A stretch of 64,000 nt of DNA from Dictyobacter alpinus (GTDB taxonomy: Bacteria > Chloroflexota > Ktedonobacteria > Ktedonobacterales > Ktedonobacteraceae), in contig NZ_BIFT01000002.1 of the NCBI RefSeq assembly GCF_003967575.1, positions 1,116,001-1,180,000 of the forward strand, in the 5' to 3' direction. Under the pieces are notes generated by a model, which saw only the letters and a list, made by a program, of their open reading frames with translations, made no database searches and was not told the origin of the DNA. Each line of letters begins with the position of its first letter. Within the stretch, counting starts at the first letter, position 1. The translations under genes were made by a program, and so were the position numbers. Positions 1-9,000 of this stretch are shown here, piece after piece.

Positions 1-131
1 GGCACAGCGTTCAGGCATCTCATTACTCCCCTTCATGGTATGCATACACATTGTTATCTATCCAGTATAAACTAAACATATCCTCTGTAATACAGCCAAT
101 TACGCTATTCAGTATGGAAGCCTGGAGACGT

Positions 132-1556
132 TTAAGCATGGCTGTGCGTATTATAACGCCATTGGAGTTGCCCATTCTTGGGATTCAGAGCGTAGACGAG
201 ACCATTGTCAGTACCAACGTAGAGGTTTTGCGCGCTGGCAATTGGTAGATCATAGGCATTACCGGCAAGCTGATAGCTCCAACGTGGCTTGCCATCGCGG
301 GCGGATAAAGCATCGACGGTCTGGGCACCGAGGCGGTAGATCACACCATCACGAATGCAGGCGCTATAGGGAGTTGCAGCAATTTTATTGGTTTGCTGCC
401 AGAGGGGTTGCCCGCTCTCACTTTGTAAGGCCACCAATGTACTTGTGGTACTGGTAGGCGTTGAGGTTGTGGTCATACTATAGACAATCCCTTGCTCGAC
501 CTGGAACCAGTTGGCAAAGCCATCATTGCCTGACTTCCCCATTTGCTTCCACAGAACCTTGCCATCGTTAGCCCGTAACGCATAGAGAGATGTCTGTCCC
601 TGCTTAAGTGGGAGCGCGCTCTGTGTCTGTCTGGCGCCCTTAAGCATATTTCCAGTGGATGCGAACAAGGGAAGGAAAGAGGTACTGGCAGTAGGTGTAG
701 TAGAGTCTCCAAGATTTATTTTTGTTGCCTGGAGATAGACGATGCCATTGACGATCTGTGGGGTTAGCGCCATAGTAGCATCAATCGTCTGACTCCATTG
801 TACCCTGCCATCACGCGCACTCAGAGCCGCAAATTTTCCTTTGTCACAACAAATGTAGACCGTTCCATTACTGCTTTTCAGGACATCTGTTCTGTCAGCA
901 AGTTGATGTGTCCAGAGGACCACACCATTTCTGGCGTTGAGTGCCGAAAAGGATGAGACTTGATTCAAGTAGACAACATCTTTCTCAACCAGCAACGCCT
1001 GGTCCGCGCTATTGTCCACATGCCATACTTCTATACCATCCGTAGCCCTGAGCGCGACAACCTGAGCGAGGGTCGAGAGATACACCATCCCATTCTCAAC
1101 GCCAGCCAGATTCATGTTCATGTCGCTGTGATACCGCCAGAGGAGCTTGCCATCATGAGCCCGTAAGGCTGATACATAGACAGAACCACCTTCCCCGGTG
1201 GATGACGTCACATAGATAATGCCATCAGCAACGGTGGGTTGCCAGGAGACGATGCCGGTTATGTCAGCCTGCCAGATCTTCTTACCATCTCTGGCATTAA
1301 AGGCGTATACCCCCTGCTCCTGGGTACCCGCATACACAACATCGGCCATTATGGAAAGGGATACGGTGTTATGCACGAGATCGAGCGCAGGAATCGCAGT
1401 AGGAGTCGAGATTGGGGTAGGATTCGAAGCCGAGACGGCTGGCTTCCTATCGGGCTGGCTGCATCCTACCAGTATAGCCATAAGTATGATACTCAACATA
1501 CGTATAAGGAATCCTGGCCGCTTTTGTGTCCATACCTGTTTCGAAAATGCCTGCAT
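132..1556 (-). CDS. PQQ-like beta-propeller lipoprotein
   Basis: A 474-residue exported lipoprotein. The N-terminus is basic, followed by a hydrophobic stretch and a lipobox LVGC, so Cys32 should be lipidated and the protein anchored outside the membrane. About nine repeats of the form A-R/H/N-D-G-K-x-x-W (for example ARDGKKIWQ, AHDGKLLWRY, ARDGKPRWSY, KNGQLQWRY) are the signature of a PQQ-binding-like beta-propeller (BamB/quinoprotein dehydrogenase fold). No catalytic dehydrogenase residues can be asserted, so the role is more likely a scaffold or ligand-binding propeller than an enzyme. A Pro/Thr/Ser-rich linker follows the lipobox. The start has GGAGG six bases upstream. It is transcribed alone toward the window edge. 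Confidence 0.85.
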   Translation of the reverse strand: MQAFSKQVWTQKRPGFLIRMLSIILMAILVGCSQPDRKPAVSASNPTPISTPTAIPALDLVHNTVSLSIMADVVYAGTQEQGVYAFNARDGKKIWQADITGIVSWQPTVADGIIYVTSSTGEGGSVYVSALRAHDGKLLWRYHSDMNMNLAGVENGMVYLSTLAQVVALRATDGIEVWHVDNSADQALLVEKDVVYLNQVSSFSALNARNGVVLWTHQLADRTDVLKSSNGTVYICCDKGKFAALSARDGRVQWSQTIDATMALTPQIVNGIVYLQATKINLGDSTTPTASTSFLPLFASTGNMLKGARQTQSALPLKQGQTSLYALRANDGKVLWKQMGKSGNDGFANWFQVEQGIVYSMTTTSTPTSTTSTLVALQSESGQPLWQQTNKIAATPYSACIRDGVIYRLGAQTVDALSARDGKPRWSYQLAGNAYDLPIASAQNLYVGTDNGLVYALNPKNGQLQWRYNTHSHA

Positions 1557-1675
1557 GTTGGTCCTCCATCAATTCATACTATCTGTAGCTTCTCTATGCC
1601 AGACAGTATACGGAAGGGACCTGAAATGAAACTGAAAATGCGCTGTCGGAATGGGTCCTACTTTATATTTTCCTG

Positions 1676-2164
1676 CTAAACAACGGCCGGTGAGCGACGT
1701 AAAAAGAAGAGGGCCAGAAACACATAGCTACATGAGATAAGAGCGAAACCAACAGTGCCAATGAAAGAGATGGCTACCACCGCACCAATCATCTCAACAG
1801 CACTCAGAGCAGGATTGAGTAGGACATAAATGCCTGTCACCAATAAAACGAGACGAAAGGCGTAAAAAGGGAAACCGCTTAAGATGACCATATGTTTTTG
1901 GACACGCCATTCTTCTGAACCAAAGGAACGACGAAGAAGACGGGCGGCAAAATAGGTAAAGGCGACTCCAAGAATAACATAGAATATAAGCAGTAAAAAC
2001 CACACTCCTCCGATGAAACGAGGAGCAATTTGGTCAACCACCGGCAAAAACAGGGAAAAAGGCAGGAACACACCCGCGCACGACACAATAAAGACGATTG
2101 CTGGCCACCAAAGACGAAGACATAAAAGCAGATCTAAAGAGATCGGTCCAATTGTTATTTTCAT
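1676..2164 (-). CDS. small polytopic membrane protein of unknown function
   Basis: A 162-residue hydrophobic protein with about four membrane segments (near residues 15-40, 50-80, 95-120 and 125-155). The ATG at 2164 is chosen because AGAAAGGA lies about 10 bases upstream; a longer reading starting at 2203 has no comparable site. No family was recognised; the charge pattern and length do not point to a known transporter. It sits between the propeller lipoprotein and an acyltransferase on the same strand, with gaps of more than 100 bp on both sides, so co-transcription is uncertain. Confidence 0.6.
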   Translation of the reverse strand: MKITIGPISLDLLLCLRLWWPAIVFIVSCAGVFLPFSLFLPVVDQIAPRFIGGVWFLLLIFYVILGVAFTYFAARLLRRSFGSEEWRVQKHMVILSGFPFYAFRLVLLVTGIYVLLNPALSAVEMIGAVVAISFIGTVGFALISCSYVFLALFFLRRSPAVV

Positions 2165-2330
2165 AGTAGAGTCAATCCTTTCTGGATTTTTTCGATTTAG
2201 CATGTATTATAAGACTAGGAAACTTGGGAAAACAAGAGAATGAGTATATCCTTACGCCCACAACAAGCACCACACGCAGCCGTTTCTCATCCTCTCTTCT
2301 GCCCAACATGCCTCCTGAACCAGAGGGTGT

Positions 2331-3602
2331 TTACCCGTCTAATTTACCAGTTATGACGCGTCCAAATTGTGGCTGGTGTGCGGGAAAGTTGAGATGCTGA
2401 CCACTAAATCTACGTGTCAAGGTCGGCTGCATCCAGGTCTGCCATAGAGTTCGCATACCATGTAGCTTTACATACAACAGGTCGGTCAAGACGAATGTGA
2501 GCATCAACGAGCCAGGACCAATCAGGGCAAAGCTTGCCAGCACATTGAGTTGGAGAGGCAGAATGTAGTAAGCAACCACAACTACTACCGGAAAATGGAG
2601 TAAGTACCACGAGAATGAGGCTTCGCTCCCATATTTAAGCCATGAGTTACCCACATTCAGGTATTGATCCGCGCTGGCCAGGGTCACCAGGAGCCAGGAC
2701 CAGAGGAGCAGACTGAACAGGACTTGAAAGAGCAGGCAACCCACTGAATAATCTGGCTGTACATCATAGTTGTGGAGCAGACCTGCCTTCCACACGAGCA
2801 GGATCAACATAAAGCCTGAGCTTCCGATAATAAGCGCTACCTTTCCTTGACGCTGGATGATCAAGCGGAAACGCGGATCGGCAAAAAGTATATAGCCATA
2901 CATATAGACGAGCAGCCAGCACACAATGTCGGTCAGACTACAGTAAACGGGGAAAGACGCACGTAGAGTGATCTGGATTACAGCAATGGGCAAGGCCAAC
3001 ACCACTATACCAGCAGGTTGCTCACAACACAGTTTGACTAACCGCTTGATCCAGCGTTGTCCCTGCTCGCTACGCAGGTACAGGCACAGTGGGAGCGCCA
3101 GGAGCGAGATGCAAAACAGGTAGAGCAGAAACCACAAGTGATGAATGCTGGTAACCATCAGCGAGAATTTGCCAGCAAAAAAGATGCTTTCCAGAAAATA
3201 GGGATAGAAGAGTAGTAGCGTGCCAGTATATTGTCCATTACTCACCATCTCAAAGTACGTCTGTAACGGTACCAGCAGCACAAAACCAACCACCAGCGGC
3301 ACCAGTAGACGCCTGACCCGGTCCTGGATAAACTGACGCGGACCCTTACGACGCAAGGTCAGCCATGTACTGGCACCGGCCAATAGAAAGTAGAGCGCCA
3401 TACACCATTGCGCCACAAATGATAGGGCATAGGCCTCGCCTTCATTTGTGATAAAAGCCGGCATACCTGTTCTTGTAATATATAATTCGCTAAACATATG
3501 AATACAATGGATCAGTACCACAATAATAAATGCACCTGTGCGTAGCCAATCAAAGTAATAAATCCTATCGGCTTTTTGCTTTTTTATTGTATCTGTCTGC
3601 AT
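2331..3602 (-). CDS. acyltransferase family 3 membrane protein
   Basis: A 423-residue integral membrane protein of the acyltransferase 3 family (NodX/OpgC-like O-acyltransferases). The family signature is seen at the N-terminus: YYFDWLRTGAFIIVVLIHC, with the conserved Arg in the first helix and a His at its end, followed by a Trp-Cys-Met-x-L-Y-F-L-L-A-G segment and an R-R-L-L-V-P-L motif. About ten membrane segments follow. Such proteins transfer acetyl or succinyl groups to glycans or lipids on the outer face of the membrane; the substrate here cannot be told. The ATG at 3602 is preferred to an upstream in-frame TTG because GAGGG precedes it by about 10 bases. Confidence 0.85.
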   Translation of the reverse strand: MQTDTIKKQKADRIYYFDWLRTGAFIIVVLIHCIHMFSELYITRTGMPAFITNEGEAYALSFVAQWCMALYFLLAGASTWLTLRRKGPRQFIQDRVRRLLVPLVVGFVLLVPLQTYFEMVSNGQYTGTLLLFYPYFLESIFFAGKFSLMVTSIHHLWFLLYLFCISLLALPLCLYLRSEQGQRWIKRLVKLCCEQPAGIVVLALPIAVIQITLRASFPVYCSLTDIVCWLLVYMYGYILFADPRFRLIIQRQGKVALIIGSSGFMLILLVWKAGLLHNYDVQPDYSVGCLLFQVLFSLLLWSWLLVTLASADQYLNVGNSWLKYGSEASFSWYLLHFPVVVVVAYYILPLQLNVLASFALIGPGSLMLTFVLTDLLYVKLHGMRTLWQTWMQPTLTRRFSGQHLNFPAHQPQFGRVITGKLDG

Positions 3603-3746
3603 AACCGCTATTCCCTCTGCTATCAAAGTTGCGTGATTTCGTTCTGCTAGAGTTAAGAATAGCGGTCCGCTGTGTCGGCCATGTCACAAAGCTGTACAAA
3701 AAGTGTTGCAATACTGTTGCGATAATGGATCGCGCTTAAACAGCAG

Positions 3747-3794
3747 GCATAAAAGCGCCCATGGCGGATCGATCCGCCATGGGCGCTTTTATGC
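3747..3794. repeat. 48-bp perfect palindrome (terminator-like)
   Basis: Two perfect 24-base arms with no loop bases between them (centre GGATC|GATCC). It lies 24 bp past the stop of the cyd operon's last gene, so it probably folds as the operon's transcription terminator on the minus strand, although the T-run (CTTTTATG) is inside the stem. Confidence 0.6.
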
Positions 3795-3817
3795 TGAGAA
3801 GATCATACTATGAGGAG

Positions 3818-4057
3818 TCAAGAGACATGGGCACGTCTTCGATCGCTGACAAAGGCAACCAGCATCGAGGTTAGAAACAGTGCGAGTAGCACATACACGG
3901 ATTTCGAGCTCGACTTTGCTGGTACGGTCTGTGCCGGATCGTCACTGATAGACGGCTTAGGCAGGCGATAAGGATTATTGAGTAAGACTGCGGCAGTAAA
4001 AATACCGAGTGCAACAAAAAAGATCAGTACCAGACAATAGACGATGACGGCTTCCAT
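3818..4057 (-). CDS. small single- or two-span membrane protein, third gene of cyd operon
   Basis: A 79-residue protein with a hydrophobic helix at residues 5-27, a polar Pro/Ser middle part and a second hydrophobic helix at 52-68, ending in an Arg-rich tail. It starts 5 bp after the cydB stop, with GAGGAG provided by the end of cydB, so it is translated with the oxidase. Its place recalls the small accessory subunits of cytochrome bd (CydX/CydS/CydH), but it is about twice as long as CydX and shows no CydX signature. A role in oxidase assembly or stability is inferred from position only. Confidence 0.7.
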   Translation of the reverse strand: MEAVIVYCLVLIFFVALGIFTAAVLLNNPYRLPKPSISDDPAQTVPAKSSSKSVYVLLALFLTSMLVAFVSDRRRAHVS

Positions 4058-4062
4058 GATGC

Positions 4063-5088
4063 TTATTCTCCTCTCTGAAAGAAGCCCATACCCGATCGTA
4101 GTTTGACGAGGTACAAAAGTAAGTAAATGGATGGGATGATGATCACCATACCAATAATAACTCCAATGAGTAGCAGGAATAATGTGCTAGGTGAGCCTGC
4201 TCCCTGGTCTACAGTTATATCGGGAGGAATAAGATATGGTATCTGTGAGACGCCCCATGAGCCAAGTAAGAAGGCGACCTCTCCAACTATCAGCAGGCGC
4301 GCAATCCGGTAGTAGCGCCAGTAGAGTGTTGCGGCCGTCCCCAGACCAATCAACATAGTGGCGATTACCAGCGGGATAGCCCGTGAAAGCATACCTTGCC
4401 ATAACAGAGGCGCATAGATAGGCGATATACCCAGTCCAATAGCACCCAGAACCGCTGTGACGGCTCCTGTGATCAAGCTACGTCGTCGATACAGCTCGGC
4501 CAGATCTCGATCCTTGCTATTGCTCGCCTCAACCGTGAGATACACGCTGGCCAGAGTCGCGCATAAAGCGACCGCCATACAACCAATCATCACAGTAAAA
4601 GGGGTCAGCCAGATAGAGCCAAGATCGGTCTGGGCCGGTGTGCCAGGATTTACCCGGATACGTCCACTGGCTACCGCTGCGGCCGACAACCCAAGAAAGA
4701 ATGGTGTCAGAACACTGGACGCGCTGAAAACCTGAGTCCAGATAAGTGCATTCCGTCCACGCAACCCATGGGTACGAAACACAAAGCCCGAGCCGCGTAA
4801 CACTACGCCAATCAAGGCTATCACCAGGGGGATAAACAGCACAATACAGATGATGGAAAAGGGCACCGGAAAGGCTGAAAACAGGCCAACCACCAGGAAA
4901 ACCAACCAAACATGGTTGGTCTCCCACACCGGTCCCAACGCGGAATCGATTAATTCGCGCTGTTTCTTCGCCGTGTCGCCCTTCGCCACCAGATCCCACA
5001 GGCCGGCACCATAGTCCGCACCGCCAAAGGCCGCATACGCGATCAGCGCAAACCAGATGATACTCAATATGACATAAGCCAGGCTCAT
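4063..5088 (-). CDS. cydB: cytochrome bd oxidase subunit II
   Basis: A 341-residue subunit II of the bd-type quinol oxidase, a membrane complex that oxidises menaquinol or ubiquinol and reduces oxygen to water with high affinity. The N-terminal signature (IIWFALIAYAAFGGADYGAG, with G-x-D-Y-G-A-G-L-W-D) and the following E-T-N-H-V-W-L-V-F motif are family hallmarks. Length matches the usual 330-380 residues; about nine membrane segments. It starts 14 bp after the cydA stop with AGAGAGGA seven bases before the ATG. A slightly upstream ATG in another frame gives only a shadow reading. Confidence 0.95.
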   Translation of the reverse strand: MSLAYVILSIIWFALIAYAAFGGADYGAGLWDLVAKGDTAKKQRELIDSALGPVWETNHVWLVFLVVGLFSAFPVPFSIICIVLFIPLVIALIGVVLRGSGFVFRTHGLRGRNALIWTQVFSASSVLTPFFLGLSAAAVASGRIRVNPGTPAQTDLGSIWLTPFTVMIGCMAVALCATLASVYLTVEASNSKDRDLAELYRRRSLITGAVTAVLGAIGLGISPIYAPLLWQGMLSRAIPLVIATMLIGLGTAATLYWRYYRIARLLIVGEVAFLLGSWGVSQIPYLIPPDITVDQGAGSPSTLFLLLIGVIIGMVIIIPSIYLLLYLVKLRSGMGFFQRGE

Positions 5089-5102
5089 CCATTTATCCTC
5101 TC

Positions 5103-6479
5103 TTACGAACCGACCTTCATCGTTTGGTTAATAGCAGTATTATGCGGCTGTGTTCCACTGGAAACTTTCTCCCAGGTCATTTCTGGCAACGGTGTACGCG
5201 CCTGTCGCAGCAACAGCACGGTCATAGTAATTGCCAGGATGAGGTAGATGAGCACGAAAAGCAGGAAGCTTGCACCCAGGAATGGAGCCGTGGTCACCGC
5301 CTCACTTGTACGCAATTGCCCATAAATTGCCCAGGGCTGCCGACCCTCTTCTGTGACAATCCAGCCTAGCTCTACAGCCAGGAAGCCTAACAGGCCTGAC
5401 AGGGCCACACCCATTAACAACAATTTATGCTCGGGTATGATCCGCTTGCGTTTAAAGTAAAGAAACCAGAAAACGAGGGCCACAAACAGGGTAAAGAAAC
5501 CACTTCCAACCATCCCATCAAACGCGAGATGGACCGGTACAGGATCCGGGCGATCCTGCGGTGGATAAGAATCCAGGCCACGTATCACGCCATCAGGACT
5601 ATACGTAGCCAGCAGACTCAAACCATCCGGTATCGGAATGGCAAGGATAAAAGTTCCAGTCTTCTCATCCGGTATTCCACCAATATGCAGGGGTACATGA
5701 CTGGATGTTTTGAAGACACCTTCCATGGCAGCGAGTTTGGATGGCTGTGCGGTCGCCAGGTAGCGAGCATTAAAGTCACCACTGACAATCTGGAGTGGTG
5801 TCGCAATCGTTGCCATAGCCAGTGCCAGCATCAAGCCTTTTCGATGATAATCATCCCGCTTCCCACGTAACATTGCAATGGCATAGATGGCCGCCACCCC
5901 GAAGCCGCAGGCAACATAACATGCCAGGGCCATATGCACCGTCTCATAAGGAGTACTGGGATTAGCAATTGCTTGCAGCGAATCGATCCCCGTCAACTGT
6001 CCATTTTTAAACACAAAGCCGGTCGGGGTATTCATCCACGAATTCGTCGTCACAATAAACCAGGTCGAAGCCAGGCCACCGATCCAGATCGGGAAAGAGG
6101 TCACCCAATGCCAGAACGGAGGCAGAATATCCCAGGTAAACATATAGATACCAAAGAAGATCGCTTCCAGGAAGAACGCAAAACCTTCAAAGGCAAATAA
6201 CGGCCCAATTACAGCACCAATAAACTTGATATAGGTAGGCCAGAGCAATCCAAGCTCAAACTCTACAATCGTACCTGATACTGCTCCAATCGCAAAAATA
6301 ATCACAGCAGCCTTCGCCCAACGGCGAGCCAGGGTCATCCATACAGGATCTTTACGAACAAGGGCCATTCCCTCCGCCAGACATAGCAGCAGCGGTATAC
6401 CAACGCCCAGCACCGAAAAAATGATATGGAATACCAGCGATGTGCCCATTTGAGAGCGGGCAGCTAGCAGACCAGACAT
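5103..6479 (-). CDS. cydA: cytochrome bd oxidase subunit I
   Basis: A 458-residue subunit I carrying the three haems of bd oxidase. Visible key residues are the haem b595 ligand His18, the second His in YETVHMALACY (haem b558), the Met in MVGSG (haem b558) and the GRQPWAIYGQLRTSEAV block. The quinol-binding loop holds KLAAMEGVFKT with the conserved Lys and Glu, and is short, so this is the S-type. The protein is the first gene of cydA-cydB-small membrane protein. GAAGGAG lies seven bases before the ATG. Such oxidases work at low oxygen or under respiratory stress; no regulator is next to it. Confidence 0.95.
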   Translation of the reverse strand: MSGLLAARSQMGTSLVFHIIFSVLGVGIPLLLCLAEGMALVRKDPVWMTLARRWAKAAVIIFAIGAVSGTIVEFELGLLWPTYIKFIGAVIGPLFAFEGFAFFLEAIFFGIYMFTWDILPPFWHWVTSFPIWIGGLASTWFIVTTNSWMNTPTGFVFKNGQLTGIDSLQAIANPSTPYETVHMALACYVACGFGVAAIYAIAMLRGKRDDYHRKGLMLALAMATIATPLQIVSGDFNARYLATAQPSKLAAMEGVFKTSSHVPLHIGGIPDEKTGTFILAIPIPDGLSLLATYSPDGVIRGLDSYPPQDRPDPVPVHLAFDGMVGSGFFTLFVALVFWFLYFKRKRIIPEHKLLLMGVALSGLLGFLAVELGWIVTEEGRQPWAIYGQLRTSEAVTTAPFLGASFLLFVLIYLILAITMTVLLLRQARTPLPEMTWEKVSSGTQPHNTAINQTMKVGS

Positions 6480-6669
6480 AGGAAACTCCTTCTACTATAT
6501 TCATCGTGCCTTGGCTTAACCACACGATCTTCTTCTGGTTAAACATCATTCCATGCTTACTATTTTTGACACGTTCAAGTAGAAAGAAAAGTCGCATTAG
6601 CTTCCCTCATAGATTCGGGCCTGGCGCCTGATAGGTTCCATTTCAGCCAGTTCTCATTTACCCAAAAGC

Positions 6670-6712
6670 AAACCTCAAGGAAAGAGGTATGCTGCCTCTT
6701 CCCTTGAGGTTT
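6670..6712 (-). terminator. intrinsic terminator after the MFS gene
   Basis: Arms AAACCTCAAGG-AAGAGG and CCTCTT-CCTTGAGGTTT pair over 18 bases with one mismatch around a 7-base loop. On the minus strand it is followed by TGCTTTTGG. It separates the MFS gene from the cydA promoter. Confidence 0.6.
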
Positions 6713-6740
6713 ATGAATATAAGAATACCTGAACCTCTCT

Positions 6741-6883
6741 AACGCCGTGTGCAAGTTTTATCCCTCACACCTCGCGCCTACGGCTCTCGCTTGTTGTGAG
6801 GAGGAACATGGCGAGGCGATCGCGACCGCCTCGCCATGTTCCTCCTTAAAGAGTGGGTATGTGGAAAACTTGCACATGGCGTT
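6741..6883. repeat. MITE-like element with terminal inverted repeats and internal hairpin
   Basis: The 143-bp segment is bounded by 19-bp inverted repeats (AACGCCGTGTGCAAGTTTT at 6741-6759, its complement with one change at 6865-6883). Inside are a head sequence TATCCCTCAC...CTACGGCTCTCGCTTG and a perfect 20-bp hairpin (6799-6818/6827-6846). A relative with the same head and the same right end lies at 40566-40816, and the head alone recurs at about 21959. It contains no gene, so it is a non-autonomous repeat. It begins 8 bp beyond the MFS stop. Confidence 0.65.
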
Positions 6884-6890
6884 ATCAGAG

Positions 6891-8363
6891 CTATAGAACA
6901 GCCTCAACCCCTGGGGTCACATCAAGAATTGCATCTTGTTTGGCGGTTTCATTGGGACGACTCTTCATGGTGCTGGCGGCATCACTATCATGGATCGTGA
7001 AGCCAATTCCGGTCGCAATCAACACGAGAATGGCGGAGACGATAAACGCGGTATGATAGGACGCGAGATTAGCAACAACAGCCCCGTTAGCGTTAACCTG
7101 CGTGATGCCAACAAAACTGATCACGCTACTAATCAATGCCACACCAAGAGATGCACCAACCTGCAGCCGGGCATTGTTGAGGGCTGAAGCCTGTCCCGTA
7201 GCCGCTGGCGAGATGGTCGCGAAAGCCGCCACCTGAATCGGAATGAAAGAACTGGCCATCCCGGCACCAATCAAAAACATCAGGATGCGCATCAGCCAGA
7301 GATCAGTATTCTGTCCCACAAAGAACATCAGACCCATCAGGATGGTCACACAGCTCAAGCCAAAGATCACCAGACGGCGTGGACCCACTTTAGGATAGAG
7401 ACGGGCGGCAATCTGTGTCGAGACCAGCACACCTAAGGCCTCCGGAAACGTGGTCAGACCCGAGGTTAAAGCAGACACCCCACGCCCAACTTGCAAAAAT
7501 AGTGGAGCGGCATAGAGCAGTCCCATAAAACCCGCACCGGAGAAGAGTGCCACCGTATTACAGGTACGGAACGGACGATTTTTGAGCAGGCGTAGATCCA
7601 ACATCGGCTGCTTCACGCGCAACTCAATATTCACAAACACGACCAGCGTCATCAGCCCGAGCGCGCCACTTATCAAGATACCAGGATTCGTCCAGCCCTG
7701 GGATGGACCTTCACTCAGCGCATACATGGTCAGCGCTAACCCAAAACCTGCTAGCAAGAAGCCCGCTACATCAAAGCCCACATTCACACGCTCATGCATC
7801 TCGCGCAAGAACAACAGGCCAAAGACGAAAGCCAGTACACCAATCGGCACATTGACATAGAAGACCCAGTGCCACGACAACTTATCAATCAACAGACCAC
7901 CAATTACAGGACCCATCGCAGGCGCAAACACCGTAGGAATATTCAGCACACGCGACACATGGATTCGCTCCTCTTGCGGAAACGTGCGATACAGGAGAGC
8001 CGTACCCACTGGAGCCAGCGCGCCACCAGCTAATCCCTGGAAGACGCGGAAGACCACCAGCATCGGCAGACTCGTCGCCAGGCCACACAAAGCAGAAGCA
8101 ATCGTAAACAGAGCCAGAGCAGATAGAAAAATACGCTTTGTCCCAAAGCGATCCCCCAACCAACCAGAAACCGGAATAACAATCGCCAGACTCACCAGAT
8201 AGGCCACGACCACCGCCTCTATTGCTGTCCCCGCTACCCCAAAATCATGGGCTAATGAAGGTAAAGCAACATTAACAATCGTGGAATCCATAATACTCAT
8301 AAACATCGCAGCTACAAAGACAACACCAACAGAGACTTTAGGACTAATCCGAGGGAAATGCAT
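6891..8363 (-). CDS. DHA2-family MFS multidrug efflux transporter
   Basis: A 490-residue, 14-span drug:proton antiporter of the EmrB/QacA type. The first helix has MDSTIVNVALPSLA (DHA2 motif D1), followed by W-L-G-D-R-F-G-T-K-R (motif A), then R-V-F-Q-G-L-A-G-G-A-L-A-P-V (motif B/C) and Y-V-N-V-P-I-G. Such pumps expel cationic dyes, detergents and antibiotics. The ATG at 8363 is chosen because GGAG stands eight bases upstream; a longer reading to 8462 lacks a site. No MFP (EmrA) partner or TetR regulator is adjacent, but an inverted repeat upstream (8505-8522) could be an operator. Confidence 0.9.
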   Translation of the reverse strand: MHFPRISPKVSVGVVFVAAMFMSIMDSTIVNVALPSLAHDFGVAGTAIEAVVVAYLVSLAIVIPVSGWLGDRFGTKRIFLSALALFTIASALCGLATSLPMLVVFRVFQGLAGGALAPVGTALLYRTFPQEERIHVSRVLNIPTVFAPAMGPVIGGLLIDKLSWHWVFYVNVPIGVLAFVFGLLFLREMHERVNVGFDVAGFLLAGFGLALTMYALSEGPSQGWTNPGILISGALGLMTLVVFVNIELRVKQPMLDLRLLKNRPFRTCNTVALFSGAGFMGLLYAAPLFLQVGRGVSALTSGLTTFPEALGVLVSTQIAARLYPKVGPRRLVIFGLSCVTILMGLMFFVGQNTDLWLMRILMFLIGAGMASSFIPIQVAAFATISPAATGQASALNNARLQVGASLGVALISSVISFVGITQVNANGAVVANLASYHTAFIVSAILVLIATGIGFTIHDSDAASTMKSRPNETAKQDAILDVTPGVEAVL

Positions 8364-8504
8364 AAGACCAACTCCAAATACGGCAAAGTGAGAGACATAA
8401 TTTTTTATCATTGTGGCAGCTAAAAATTGAGGAGTATTCCTGAAATGACAATACAAGCCCATATGGACCCAGATGTATGTGGCTGCTTCTTATTCGGACG
8501 AACA

Positions 8505-8522
8505 GTGACCTACTTCAGTCAC
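8505..8522. promoter_or_regulatory. possible operator upstream of MFS gene
   Basis: GTGAC-N8-GTCAC inverted repeat 140 bp upstream of the MFS start, in an otherwise AT-rich region. The spacing would suit a dimeric regulator such as a TetR or MarR protein. Weak evidence only. Confidence 0.25.
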
Positions 8523-8755
8523 CTTTTTCTATGGACAAATTGTACATATTTTATGATTCGTTTAAATGGCAATACATCAGCATCAAAGCATAAACGACTC
8601 ATACTCGCTATATAGGTCTACCTGAAGTCAGGTACTATAGCACATTATCTACAGCCTATATACATACGCTCACGTATGTCCTTACTTTACTCATTCTTTA
8701 CGCTGGTAACTTCACTAGTATTTTCCACCATTTTTGCTATTTCTTTCATCTTCAC

Positions 8756-8784
8756 TTGACAGGTATGACAGGTATCTTTATATT
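8756..8784 (+). promoter_or_regulatory. sigma-A type promoter for the DUF6114 gene
   Basis: TTGACA (8756-8761), a 17-base spacer and TATATT (8779-8784): almost consensus. The spacer contains a direct repeat (GACAGGTAT twice). The expected leader of about 210 nt before the ATG at 9001 contains small hairpins (TTGATTG/CAATCAA near 8802). The remaining 8364-8755 stretch is AT-rich and holds the MFS promoter region. Confidence 0.6.
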
Positions 8785-9000
8785 TTTATATATAAGCACA
8801 TTGATTGAGGGCCAGCCAATCAATTACGTATAGATACTTTCTCTCCTGTATTTATTGAGTATGCTCTTACTACTGCTCTAGACATATGCCATAAAGTGCA
8901 TCGTTGCACCATAAAATGGCACAATGTATCAAGGCTTGTAACCTACCATGAGGCAAAAGGGTAGGTGCTCGATGGAGAGCAAACAAAGGAGGTTCTTGCC

